Source: Lycium barbarum (taxonomy: Eukaryota > Streptophyta > Magnoliopsida > Solanales > Solanaceae). Taken from it: 64,000 nucleotides of DNA. Below, piece after piece: positions 12,500-22,613 of the stretch. Location: the NCBI RefSeq assembly GCF_019175385.1, contig NC_083339.1:110469601-110533600 (forward strand). Direction: 5' to 3'. The notes beneath the pieces are model-generated. The model saw nothing but the letters and a program-made list of their open reading frames with translations, made no database searches and had not been told where the DNA came from. The translations under genes and the position numbers were made by a program. Every line of letters starts with the position of its first letter. The stretch's first letter is position 1.

Positions 12500-14489
12500 T
12501 GATAAGTGGCGAATTTACCACTTATTATAGCCTCTTTGCTTTGGTTTTTGTGTCCTTTATCTATGATATAAGGCTATTCTTAGTGTGTATTGCCATTATT
12601 TTAGGTGCATAAATTAGGGATGTACGTTCGGTTCTTCGGTTAGGTTTTATCAAACTTCGGTTTGGCTATTTCAGTTTTTTGAAGGTGGACACCGAACACC
12701 GAACCCAACTAGTTCGGTTCGGTTCTTTCGGTTTCGGTTTTTTGAAGTTTGGTTCGGTTCAGTTTCGGTTTTTCAATTTGATTTTTTTGATATGATATTA
12801 GAAGCAATTCCATTTACACTAATTCATATTCTCAAAATCAATAAAACATAAAACTAACAAATTAAAATCAAAATCAAACAAACAAGATACACAAGAACAG
12901 AAAACCATAACCATAATATAGGATTACTAGGTGTCATATACATACAATAAGAATAATTAAGAAAACACATAAAGGACATACATTAATCCTAAAGACACAT
13001 CCTAGTCACCTTTCTCTATTAAGGATATTTGATTTTCTCAACTGAAGTGGAAAATTAGGGATACAAAAACAAAAGAGAGCTTATTAAAATTGGGTTTTTT
13101 TTGGGCTTAAACTTAATGGGTCTGGACTATTTTAATTTTTTTGGGTAATGTATAAATTTCGGTTCTTCGATTCGGTATCATCAAAGTTCGGTTCGGCTAT
13201 TTCGGTTTAGGTTTTTTAAAGATGAACACCAAACACCGAACCAAACTAATTCGGTTCGGTTCGGTTCTTTCGGTTTCAGTTTCATGAAGTTCGGTTCGGT
13301 CCGGTTTTTTGATTTTCGGTATTTATGCCCAGCCCTAGCATCAATTCATGAAGAGAATTGGGACCAAACCAAGTGAAAATGAGGAAAAAAAGAGCTGAAA
13401 CGAAGAATTGGAATTTCTGCCCAGTGAAATACCCTTCGTGATCGCAATGTGGACTCGCGCAATTGTGAAGTCACGCATGTCAAACTTCATGCGTTCGCGT
13501 GGGACCTGCCAGCGATCGCGATGAAGGATTTCTCGGTAAATTTGGGCAGTCTTGGAATTTTACGATTTTTCATCCCATACCACATAAAACTCGATCAAAC
13601 CTCTTGGAAAAACATCTTTGGCAGAAAAAACACAAGTGTTGGAGGCTAGGGTTTTTTCACCACACTTTGGGGTTGAAGATTTGAAGATTGGATTGGGAAC
13701 TTTGTTAAACTTTTCTCCATTTCTTTGATCCCTTGCTTTGTAATGAATATCCAAGTGTGTAGTAGCTATTTTCTTCACTTGAATCTTGTTTATGGAAATA
13801 TTTTATGATTAAAGTGTTGGATGAAACTCTTGTTTTGCTTATGTATGGAACGATTTTTATTCCTAATGAAGTGAGTTAATGTTGTTTTAGTTAATCTTGT
13901 TCTTTAATATTTCTTAAGGGTTAGCTAACCCTGAGACCCGCCCATTTATTTCGATTTGAGCTCAGAAGAGGAAAATTGAGGTTGGGAAACATTAATTAAC
14001 AAGAATTTGGGCTTCAAACCTCATCTAATAACTTGAGCTAGGAATAGAAAATTTACTTGAGATTATATTGATTGTGCTTGATATCACACTCTAAGGCTTG
14101 GAAAAGCTTAGAGTGAAATTCATTGATTCGGTCGGAAGACTTTCAATGAGGTTTTAGAAATCATTATCTGATTAACGCAAACTCGCTCTTAGTTGTAAAA
14201 TCGTGAAATGCATTGGATCGTTACTTGAGCGTAGTTTCCTTTGTTTCCATGCTTGCGGTCATTGATCATTTTACCAGTGTTCTAGATAGTTTTATCTTTG
14301 TTAGTTATTAAACCAAAAATCAAATATTAAAAAAGTGTTTGGCTTAGCCATATTGGTGATAATTCCTTACTCGTTTAAATCGCCTTTCTAATGTTCCCTG
14401 TGGATTCGACTTCGACTCATAATTAGGTAAATTATATTGCATACGACTGTGTACACTTTCTCTTTGAGGAGTGGATTTGGACATTATCA
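12500..14489 (+). mobile_element. Athila-like solo LTR (interrupted by an hAT-like element)
   Basis: Starts TGATAAGTGG and ends ACATTATCA, flanked by perfect ATCAG repeats at 12495-12499 and 14490-14494. It is 1990 bp including the 723-bp nested element at 12615-13337 and its target duplication. It is clearly homologous to the LTR at 7569-8725, most visibly from about 13660 to the end. A GC-rich, CpG-containing stretch at about 13430-13530 is missing from that sister LTR. Confidence 0.9.
12615..13337 (+). mobile_element. hAT-like nonautonomous element rich in TTCGGTTCGG
   Basis: Ends are TAGGGATG at the left and the complement of TAGGGCTG at the right. The flanks are GCATAAAT (12607-12614) and GCATCAAT (13338-13345), an 8-bp target duplication with one mismatch, as in hAT transposons. 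Inside the ends are two direct repeats of about 160 bp (about 12624-12785 and 13155-13318) built from 'ttcggttcgg' and 'caccgaacaccgaacc' words, separated by about 370 bp of AT-rich sequence. No coding region. Confidence 0.7.
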
Positions 14490-14908
14490 ATCAGCACATA
14501 TCAGCTTTTGGTAAGCCCCATTCTATTCGGGATTTTAGCTTTACTTATGTTTATTTCAGTCATGCAGATAAGGTATGCCTGGGGCCTGGTCTCGGTAAAT
14601 AGTTTAGTAGTCAGATTCATGTCAGAGGTTTCATAGACTAGTCAGTTAAGTTATGTCAAATATTCAGAGTCGTCTAGTCATTTTTGCTCATTGTTATTAT
14701 GTTTATTCAGACTATTCCGCATTATGATATTATGATATTTTCAGACTTATGATTTATGGCCCCACGCTTTGCTTAACTTGTGCATGTTCATAGTTATTTC
14801 GCATCAGTTTATGCCCATGTTGAGTCAGCAAGTCATGTGGTTCGCTCGATCACATGCAGTCAGGCATCAAGTGTCATGTTACGCCCAGACCATAGTTCGG
14901 GCCGTGAC
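14490..14908 (+). mobile_element. Del/Tekay-like LTR, segment 3 (3' end)
   Basis: Continues the LTR broken at 12499 and ends with 'ttacgcccagacc', 'gttcggg' and 'ccgtgac', a typical 3' end of Del/Tekay-type LTRs in this plant group. The following sequence is different, so the element is truncated or solo. The 76- and 82-codon reading frames here overlap each other and are not supported as genes. Confidence 0.5.
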
Positions 14909-15265
14909 CTTCATGACGGGAGGATTGTCCAAAGACCATATAAGGAGACCAACTCCAACACCATGGTATCAGAGTCAGGTCCTTGGTCTATTTATATAGT
15001 CATGAATAATCCTCCCCTCATGAGATAACTTTTGGAGTTGAGTTATGCCCAAGATTCATACTTATCATGATATTTGAGCAGACAGAGCACCTGAGATCAA
15101 ATCTTACCACCACTCATTATCAAAAAGGATTTTCACATGCTTGGCTCATAAAAAATAATCAAGTCTGCATGTGAGGGGGTGTGTTGAGGATACAATAATT
15201 AAGTAAATAAAATGTGCTCCTCTAATAGCTTAAGCTTTTAAATGAGATGGCCACACACTTCAACA
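14909..15265 (+). mobile_element. Copia/TRIM-like fragment with primer-binding site and short 3' LTR
   Basis: Near 14964 'tggtatcagag' matches a primer-binding site complementary to initiator methionine tRNA. Near 15171 'gtgaggggg' looks like a polypurine tract. It is followed at 15182 by an 84-bp segment that starts TGTTGAGG and ends CTTCAACA (15265), the shape of a very short LTR. Only about 200 bp separate the two signals, so this would be a small nonautonomous element. The sequence left of the primer-binding site does not match the 84-bp LTR, so it may be a rearranged mosaic. Confidence 0.4.
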
Positions 15266-16256
15266 ATATTCAGTTACGCAATCCATGGTACCAAGAATAA
15301 AACATATTTATATTTCACCTTTGCGACCCAAGCCGTCGAAATATTCATGGTTCTAGATCTTTTCATTAAAAAAAATGACTGCCATAGTTGGAAATTTCAC
15401 CAGCTAGAATTTGTTTCTCTTTTCTGACCGCTTTTGTTAGTATTTTCATAATTTTGAAAATGTTTTTTAACAGTTCCAATGACTACTCTCGAAAATGTAA
15501 TGAGAAATCTGAAAACTTTTTTTTTTTGTCGCAATAGTTGTTTATGCGGCTACATCACCTGCCAAACAGAAAAGAAACAATATACAAACAATAGAAGCCA
15601 AAACCAAATCACTAATTCTAAACTATTAAACCCCTAAATTAGTAATTCCAACCAATGAAACCCCAAAACTTCAGTTATCCAATCAAATTCCAACCAGTAA
15701 AGTATTAAACACAAAGTTTTTAAAGTAAAACATCCAAATAAAATCCAAAATATCAAAATATAATTCAAGCAACATCCAAATCAAATCAAAAAAGTAAATA
15801 TATATCCTGAAATCAGAACTCCACCAACAAGTTATCTCTATCTCCGTCTCTAGGCTCACCTTTGGAGTCAGACGGCCCAGCCCTTTCCTGATCTAATGGG
15901 TCAGTTGGTGTCAAAAATAGACCAGTCCAAGCCTGTTAGATTGGTATAGTTGGTTGTGCTTGTGGCCCGTTACAATTTTTAAAAAGAAATGTTAAGTGAA
16001 ATTTCCTTAGAAATATTTATCTTTACATTAAGAGATTTGAATATAAAATAAAAAAATATTTATAGGATTATTCTCTTCTACAATTCAAATTGTAAAGTAT
16101 TATATCCAACCATTTCGTCTTAGTCAAACTAACCATTTCCAAACACACCCCACCCGGCCCCTTAGCTTTTTGATTGAGTGCGGGGGATGGCAGTGATTTG
16201 GGATTTTTATGATATCGATATTTTGAAAGTAATATAATACTACTCATTAGCAACTA
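15266..16256. other. AT-rich spacer, nothing recognised
   Basis: Unique-looking AT-rich DNA up to and including the left copy of the 9-bp duplication of the Mutator-like element (TAGCAACTA, 16248-16256). Reading frames here (61 codons on either strand) have no recognisable features. Confidence 0.5.
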
Positions 16257-16336
16257 GGACCCGGAACTTTTTTAACCCAAACACAAAAATTTGGAATTAA
16301 ACTAACCAGTTAAAAAAAAAAACAAAGTAAGCTTCA
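16257..16336 (+). repeat. Left terminal inverted repeat of the MULE
   Basis: Eighty bases starting GGACCCGGAAC. They match the complement of 23282-23363 apart from the first three bases, A-run lengths and a few substitutions. Confidence 0.9.
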
Positions 16337-16401
16337 CGCACAGAATCTGTGCGTGAAAGGGCCAAACTGTAGCCCTTTCACGCACAGATTCTGTGCGTGA
16401 A
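16333..16401. repeat. 69-bp double palindrome inside the left MULE end
   Basis: Two 25-bp perfect palindromes (16333-16357 and 16377-16401), each with the arm TTCACGCACAGA around a single central base (A in one, T in the other). They are themselves inverted copies of each other around a nonamer loop (16363-16371), with AGGGC/GCCCT extending the stem. The unit could fold as one long hairpin or as two short ones. It lies four bases inside the left TIR and has no partner at the right end. Confidence 0.95.
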
Positions 16402-16963
16402 ACCCTGTTTCCCCCCGACCCCAACCTTTAGTCTTTGGAAATCAAACTCAAAATTAAGCTTTTTTTTCGTACTTTGATCTAAGATTAGTCACGTTTCAAA
16501 ACACCGGAATAAAAATATTTTATATAGAACTTAATATTTTTTTAGTGTACAATAATATCGACTCATTACATCAAGTATACATATACATTTGGATTGTCAT
16601 TTTAGAGGTTGTGAAGTGCTCCGAAGTACGTTTGAAAACTTGCTATATTTAGGTTTAAGTGTCATATTTTATAGGGTTTTGATTAATCTCTTTTGTTTTA
16701 CTCTCAAAGCTATGAAAGTACTTTTTTGGTTCAAGAAAGATAGAAAAGAAAATATTACTCTGCTTTGTATTAGGTTGTTTTTTTCTTTTATGTCTTTTTT
16801 ATTTTGTTATTGTATTGTGCAATCCGCACCTTTTGAATGTGCAAAAATAAATATAATATTTAAAAATAATTCACCCAATATGAGAGGTTCATAATAATTG
16901 AAAAATATTTCATTCCATTAGCAACGAAATACATCATTAAATTACAATAGACTTAAAAAAAAA
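16402..16963. other. MULE left-arm noncoding segment
   Basis: AT-rich DNA between the double palindrome and the transposase 3' end. A 101-codon plus-strand reading frame (16589-16894) encodes a hydrophobic, low-complexity peptide with no recognised motif. I do not call it a gene. Confidence 0.4.
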
Positions 16964-19211
16964 TCAAGTTCTAGACACTCTTCTACTTCCAGATGTGCTG
17001 CCACCACGCGAGTTTTGCCTATATGAACGCTTATCATGCCCAAATTGCTTACATGTCGAGCACTTGCGAGACTAAATCTTTTTGCTAACATCCATTTGAT
17101 TGTGATAACGGGTTAGCTTGTTTTTTCCCAATTTATGGATATGCTTCTTGTTCGCAACCATAGAAAACGGCGCGACTGGCTAATAAACTATATTACCAAG
17201 GGGATGGAAGTGGCCGAAATATGCTCTAAGGTATTTTACGACCTTATATTCCTCCGCCACATAATCAGTTACATTTCTGGTTATTCTCTCAAAGCACTTG
17301 ACTGCATGAGAACATGGTATGTAGTACGTTTGCCACTTACCACAAGTGCATGATTTTGTACGCTCAATAATGATATATTTGTTTCCTCCTTTACCGTCGT
17401 AATAACCTTTTCTAACTTCATACACTTGTTCAACAACGTCAAACTCAGTGATTTGGTGACCCTCTGCCTTTCTTCTATGGTGCTCCATCTTTTTGTAGGG
17501 CTTTAGCATCTATGTTCCGTCCTCGGCTAATATGGCTCTGGCCTGCCTTGTCTTATCCGCAAATCACTCCATGACCTACTTGAAAGTTAGTCTTACCATT
17601 GCGATGGCAGGTAGTCCTCGAGTAGATTTGAGGAGTCCATTGAAAGACTCCGAGCTGTTCGTTGTGAGCATGCCCCATCTCCTTCCTCCATCAGCATAAA
17701 GCGTCCATTTTTCAACTTCTAATTTCATCAATCAAACATATGCCTCTTCACTTACTTCCCTTAGCAGCTCCATTTTTGCAGCCCATTTTCTTTGTTGATG
17801 CTGCATCGCAGCCCCCCACATCAATTTGTTTACTGTGCCATTTCCAAACTTTGTTTGCAAATTAGCCTTTAAGTGCCTTAAACAATATCGATGGTAAGCA
17901 CGTGGAGGCTTCCACCCTTCCAGAGTATGCATATTGTGAAATATGCCTTTATGACAATCCGATAGGACACATATGCCCTGACGACCCTTAATAACACGAG
18001 TTTTCAGATGAGTCATGAACATCCCCCATGTCTCGTTGCTCTCGTTGGCGGAAATTGCGAAAGTAATAGGGCATATTGACCCATTAGTATCCATACCTAC
18101 TGCAGTTAGAAGCTTAATGTCATATCGATCATATACATGCGTCCCATCTATCGATATCACATTCCGGCAGTGAGCAAAACCATCAATACTTGGTTTGAAT
18201 GCCCAAAAGACGAAGTCGAAAATCCTGCCCTCTAAAAGCCGCCATTGTACAATAGTGCCAGGATTAGCATGTTGTAGAGCCTCCATATACCCCGGCAATG
18301 CCCGAAAAGAGGATTCCCAAGTTCCAAAGATCATTTCAAAAGCACGTTTATGCCCGAGAAATCCCTTTCTCTTGCTTATGATTTTACCATATTTGGAGTG
18401 GACCATGCTAATACAAGTTTTGATGGGCATCCTGCGTAAGTTTAAATAAACAACATTTAGCAATGATATTTTAATTGCTATAAGGTATATAATGTACTAG
18501 GTCAGTTAAGTTACCTTGGAGTTTCCTCAATGTCTTTAAGTAACACATGAGCAATCAGGTTTATATCTAAATTAAAATGATCCGCTCAACTTTGTCCCAT
18601 ATCACAAGTGTGCTTTGGATGGAATTTGTGATTTTCCACAAACCATCAGGCTTAACAATTCCACGAAGCAACCACCGACAGCCTTGAGTCTTTCACTTAC
18701 AAACTAGCCTCTATACCGATTTGGTTGAGTCATCAACCTTAAACTCCCTCATATCCTTTATATAATACATTTTGACAACCCGTTGCAACGCCTTTTTTGA
18801 TGCGAACATCATTCCCTTTGCAAGGACGCATTCATCAGTCATGAGATTTTTTTGTTCAATCCACGTTTTTTGGCGACTTACATCATCATCTATTGTGAAG
18901 AAAATGCATCCTCACGACCTTATAGACTGTCAAGATATGAAATATAGTCAGAATGCCACTGCATTGGGCTGTCAGGAATTAGGTTTTCCTCCATTAGAGG
19001 TGATACGTGGTGGTGAGTTGGTTCTGGTTGGTTCTGGGGACTAAAATGTGTATCTTCTTCATCCCCTTCACTATCTTCATCATCGGTTACCTCTGCATTA
19101 TTAGCTAGTTCATCGACATCACTCTCTGATGTATCCACATAACTTGGACAATCAGCGCCATCTAATAAAGGCCTCGTCCTACATGATAAAAAGCATATTT
19201 TAAATTTCAAA

Positions 19212-19272
<61 letters not shown>

Positions 19273-20120
19273 TATTTAACATCAAGGTGATGAACCTACA
19301 TATATTGAGAATGAGCATGGTGTGGAGAATGATCAACTCCACCAAACTGAGAGGACTGCCCAACATCCACAGTTGGTACCACTGGCGAGTTTTGATAATA
19401 ATCAGCTGCACCGAACTGAGAATTATTAAAATAATCAGCTCCACTGAACTGAGAGTTTTGATAATAATGAGCTGCTTCACTAAATTGAGATGATTGCCCA
19501 ATATTACTCGTATCAGGTCTATAACCCCTACAAAGATTTAAAAATGGTTATTTACCAATACATACAATAAAAACGTGCTACTGCACAAAATAATAATATA
19601 AGAATGCATATTTACCAAGTTTGATTAAATTGTTGGGTAAAATTTTCCAGCAGCACCTGGCCACTCAAAATGTCCCCGTAAGAACTAATATCTCCATAAG
19701 TGTTAACTTGACTGCGCTGTTCTTGCGGGACCTCTTGGGGTATCTTTTCAACATACTCTCAAGAACATTAATGGCGACTAAATGTTTATATTCTTCGGAC
19801 GCATTCAAATAATCCCTCAAAGAATCATCATCATTGATATAATGCCTACTATAAAGCACTATACCATGGGAAACTAATTGTGGATATCTGCCTGTTATAG
19901 AGATTTCATACTCATCTGGACTAACGTTCATTTTTTCATATATGTAAGTGACTAGTGATTCATAAGACATTTCAAGTGGACATTTAACATGAGTGTTTGG
20001 TCTTTTATTGTAACGAACTGTACTATTGTCATCAAGGATAATACCATCCCAATGTAGTGAAACCTTAACTGGTGGAATATCTTGAGCTATTTTTTGTAGG
20101 AAGTTTGATTTTTTTTTTTT
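16964..20120 (-). pseudogene. MURA-type MULE transposase, decayed
   Basis: Four exon blocks can be followed on the minus strand: about 20120-19616, 19527-19300, 19178-18515 and 18431-16964, with GT...AG borders that keep frame. In order they encode an N-terminal part including 'SYESLVTYIYEKMNV', a Q/N-rich repeat part, an acidic stretch, a MuDR-type DNA-binding region ('GMMFASKKALQRVV'), and the MULE DDE domain. The DDE domain shows 'SIDGTH', 'VLSDCHKGI' and 'TTNSSESFN', which hold the three likely catalytic acids. It is followed by a SWIM zinc finger ('CTCGKW...IPCSHAVKC') and a C-terminal CX2CX4H knuckle. At least nine in-frame stops are seen (for example near 18714, 17733, 17574, 17508 and 17187), plus a frameshift near 18620. 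It cannot make active transposase. The first exon has no certain start codon. Confidence 0.9.
19211..19268. repeat. (AT)n microsatellite in a transposase intron
   Basis: About 27 uninterrupted AT dinucleotides in the intron between transposase blocks 2 and 3. Confidence 0.95.
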
Positions 20121-20206
20121 TGAATGACTTAAGAGACTTAAACCTATGAAATGGATGAGTTTTTACCTCGTCCAACATTCTTCTCAAATAGATTCATATT
20201 GATCCC

Positions 20207-21230
20207 TATTGCGCATTGAAATGTTGCGCAATAGTCACTATTTTCGTCATTTCATGCATTGTATTGTCAAATCGGTCCTTTATGTGTCATAAAAAAGCTA
20301 AAATTGGCATGCATGATGTGTTGTCAAACCATGTTATATTGCGCATTGAAATGTTGCGTAATATGAATTGAATTCAAATAAAACGGTCAAAAAATGCAGC
20401 ATCATATTGTCAAATAGGTCCTTTATGTGTCATAAAAAAACTGAAATTGACATGCATGATGTGTTGTCAAATCATGTTATATTGCGCATTGAAATGTTGC
20501 GTAATATGAATTAAATTCAAATATAGAGGTCAAAAAATGCAACATCGTATTGTCAAATCGGTCCTTTATGTGTCATAAAAAAGCTGAAATTGGCATGCAT
20601 GATGTGTTGTCAAATCATGTTATATTGCGCATTGAAATGTTGCGTAATATGAATTAAATTCAAATAAAACGGTCAAAAAATGCAGCATTGTATTGTCAAA
20701 TCGGTCCTTTATGTGTCATAAAAAAGCTGAAATTGGCATGCATGATGTGTTGTCAAATCATGTTATATTGCGCATTGAAATGTTGCGTAATATGAATTAA
20801 TTCAAATAAAAGATCAAAAAATGCAGCATTGTATTGTCGAATCGGTTCTTTATGTGTCATAAAAAAAGCTAAAATTGGCATGCATGATGTGTTGTCAAAT
20901 CAAGCATGGGTGTCATAAAAAAGCTATAATTTTCAATCATGATGTGTTGTCAAATCATGTTATATTGCGCATCGAAATGTTGCGTAATATGAATTAAATT
21001 CAAATAAAACGGTCAAAAATTGTAGCATTGTATTGTCAAATCGGTTCTTTATGTGTCATAAAAAAAGCTGAAATTGGCATGCATGAACTATTGTCAAATC
21101 GAGCATGGGTATCATAAAAAAGCTATAATTTTCAACCATGATGTGTTGTCAAATCATGTTATATTGCGCATTGAAATGTTGCGCAATACAAATTAAATTC
21201 AAATAAAACGGTCAAAAAATGCAGTACTAT
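20207..21230. repeat. Tandem array with 143-bp unit, about seven copies, in the MULE
   Basis: The marker 'tattgcgcattgaaatgttg' starts at 20207, 20337, 20480, 20623, 20766, 20963 (one base changed) and 21162. Spacings are 130, 143, 143, 143, 197 and 199 bp. The last two units are longer because they duplicate the 'gtcataaaaaagct...caaatca' part. Each unit carries a short inverted repeat (TTGCGCA...TGCGCAA, second arm often TGCGTAA) and the words 'gtcaaatcggtcctttatgtg' and 'ggcatgcatgatgtg'. The array lies exactly between the minus-strand transposase and the plus-strand cargo ORF, so it covers the likely promoter region of both. Confidence 0.95.
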
Positions 21231-21237
21231 ATATAAC

Positions 21238-21702
21238 ATGATTGACAAACAACTAGTATTCACTTTAAAACGAGTTATCATGACATTTTACACTCAATTC
21301 GGTAATCTTGATTCTATTACATGTTTTACCCCAGCAAACATATTTGAAGCAATGGGTAGGACATGTGAATTAGATGATGATGATTTTCATTACTCAAATA
21401 ACCCTAACAAAAGATTCAATCGAGAATACAATAAAACAATGAGAGATGAGTGGAATTGGCGTGTTAGGGAGACTGAAGCATTGGAGCAAAAGTTAGCTTC
21501 AATAGGGCTTAAACGCCCAAAAAAATATGCTATGTCAATGCCTTGTGGAACTCCACAAAAGTTTAATTTTTCTCTTAATCATTTTCGCGAAGATAACAAT
21601 CGGATGCAAATACGTTACCATAGGGTAGAATATGGTGTACATGGTAGCATAAGATTTAGATCCAAGTGGGATTTGGACTGTGAAATGTCCGATGAAGATT
21701 AA
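21238..21702 (+). CDS. Uncharacterised 154-aa MULE cargo protein
   Basis: An uninterrupted 154-codon ORF immediately downstream of the tandem array and transcribed away from the transposase. I do not recognise the family. The protein has an acidic patch (residues about 40-46, ELDDDDF), a central charged region with coiled-coil potential ('TEALEQKLASIGLKRPKK'), a basic/aromatic C-terminal half and an acidic tail ending DCEMSDED. No signal peptide or membrane segment is apparent. The first ATG, just after the last repeat unit, is taken as start; a second ATG lies at codon 15. About 18 bp after the stop a consensus-like splice donor ('aaggtaagtagg') occurs, so the transcript may be spliced to the next ORF. 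It may act in transposition, like the accessory products of other MULEs, but nothing here proves this. Confidence 0.55.
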   Translation: MIDKQLVFTLKRVIMTFYTQFGNLDSITCFTPANIFEAMGRTCELDDDDFHYSNNPNKRFNREYNKTMRDEWNWRVRETEALEQKLASIGLKRPKKYAMSMPCGTPQKFNFSLNHFREDNNRMQIRYHRVEYGVHGSIRFRSKWDLDCEMSDED

Positions 21703-21739
21703 TATTTTTTTATATTAAGGTAAGTAGGTAGGGTCATGA

Positions 21740-21762
21740 AGACCCCCCCCCCCCCCCCCCCG
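21740..21762. repeat. Poly-C run
   Basis: About 22 consecutive C residues between the two plus-strand cargo ORFs. Length may be affected by sequencing error. Confidence 0.9.
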
Positions 21763-21827
21763 AGGGTACTTGGGGTTTTGCAACTGTAAGTAGCCCCTTT
21801 TTTTGTTATTAGACTACAACATATTCA

Positions 21828-22452
21828 ATGTCGAGTAGTAGAAACTCAACTTGGTCTTTACTCCTTCCAAAAGAACCAAATAGCAGTGATGATGAGAGTT
21901 CAAATCATAGCAGTTTTTCGAGTGATACCAGTGATTTCAAACTAGACGAGCTAAATCCCCACCTTCTTATAGAGCGTAATGATGATTTCTGCAGTGTGAA
22001 ATATTCAGATCCGCGAGAATATTATTGCGGTTTACGTCGAAAATAGTCACATCGGCTTGCCGAATCAGAATGTCTTGTTCGTGACTTGAAAAATCTTAAC
22101 CTCCAATCCCAACAAGGTACTCAATAACCATGCCTCGAGTAGGTCCAGAAACTTGCAAGCTTTCCGTACAAAGGATTAGAAAAGAAAACAACATAATGCT
22201 GGCAAGACGTAGATTTTATATGTAAAGTTGGCCGAAGAACAAGCATCATCAACCGGTAGAGAACTAACATCTCCTGAAAAAATATGTGTGTTAAGAGACC
22301 GCCAATATCGTTCTGAGGACGATATTGAGGACTTCTATTCTAATGACGATTGGGGTCTATTTAGGCTCACTGTCTTAGATGATGGACCATTTAAGTTTCG
22401 GACTAAGGCTGTTAATTTGTATTGTTATTTTATGATGAAGTCATCAATTTGA
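21828..22452 (+). pseudogene. Second plus-strand MULE cargo ORF, broken
   Basis: Three reading-frame blocks follow each other: 21828-22046 (72 codons, Ser/Asp-rich, 'SNHSSFSSDTSDF'), a short block at about 22130-22220, and 22228-22452 (74 codons, 'RDRQYRSEDDIEDFYSNDDW'). A possible donor near 22115 and acceptor near 22140 suggest one spliced gene. A stop after 'CGLRRK' and a shift near 22222 break it. The family is unrecognised. Its base use resembles the neighbouring 154-codon ORF, and both are probably part of the same cargo unit. Confidence 0.4.
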
Positions 22453-22613
22453 ATTAGTTTGGCATGTTTTTAATTTACTTTTATTGTTAAAGTCTATTAT
22501 TAATTGACAATTTAACAAAGCAACACAAATAAATTAGTACATAAAGGGTGCGGATTACATTATAGGGGAAAAGGTACAACTAGTAAAAAACATAATCCAT
22601 AGAAATATTAAAC

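Noticed and set aside
14769..15028. Overlapping 76- and 82-codon plus-strand frames
   Set aside because: They overlap in different frames across the end of an LTR and a primer-binding site, so both are by-products.
16589..16894. 101-codon plus-strand frame inside the MULE
   Set aside because: The peptide is hydrophobic and low in complexity, in AT-rich DNA, with no motif and no relation to MULE proteins that I recognise.
20207..21230. Regular repeats with conserved units, considered as a CRISPR array
   Set aside because: The units are directly adjacent 143-bp tandem repeats without unique spacers, in a plant transposon.
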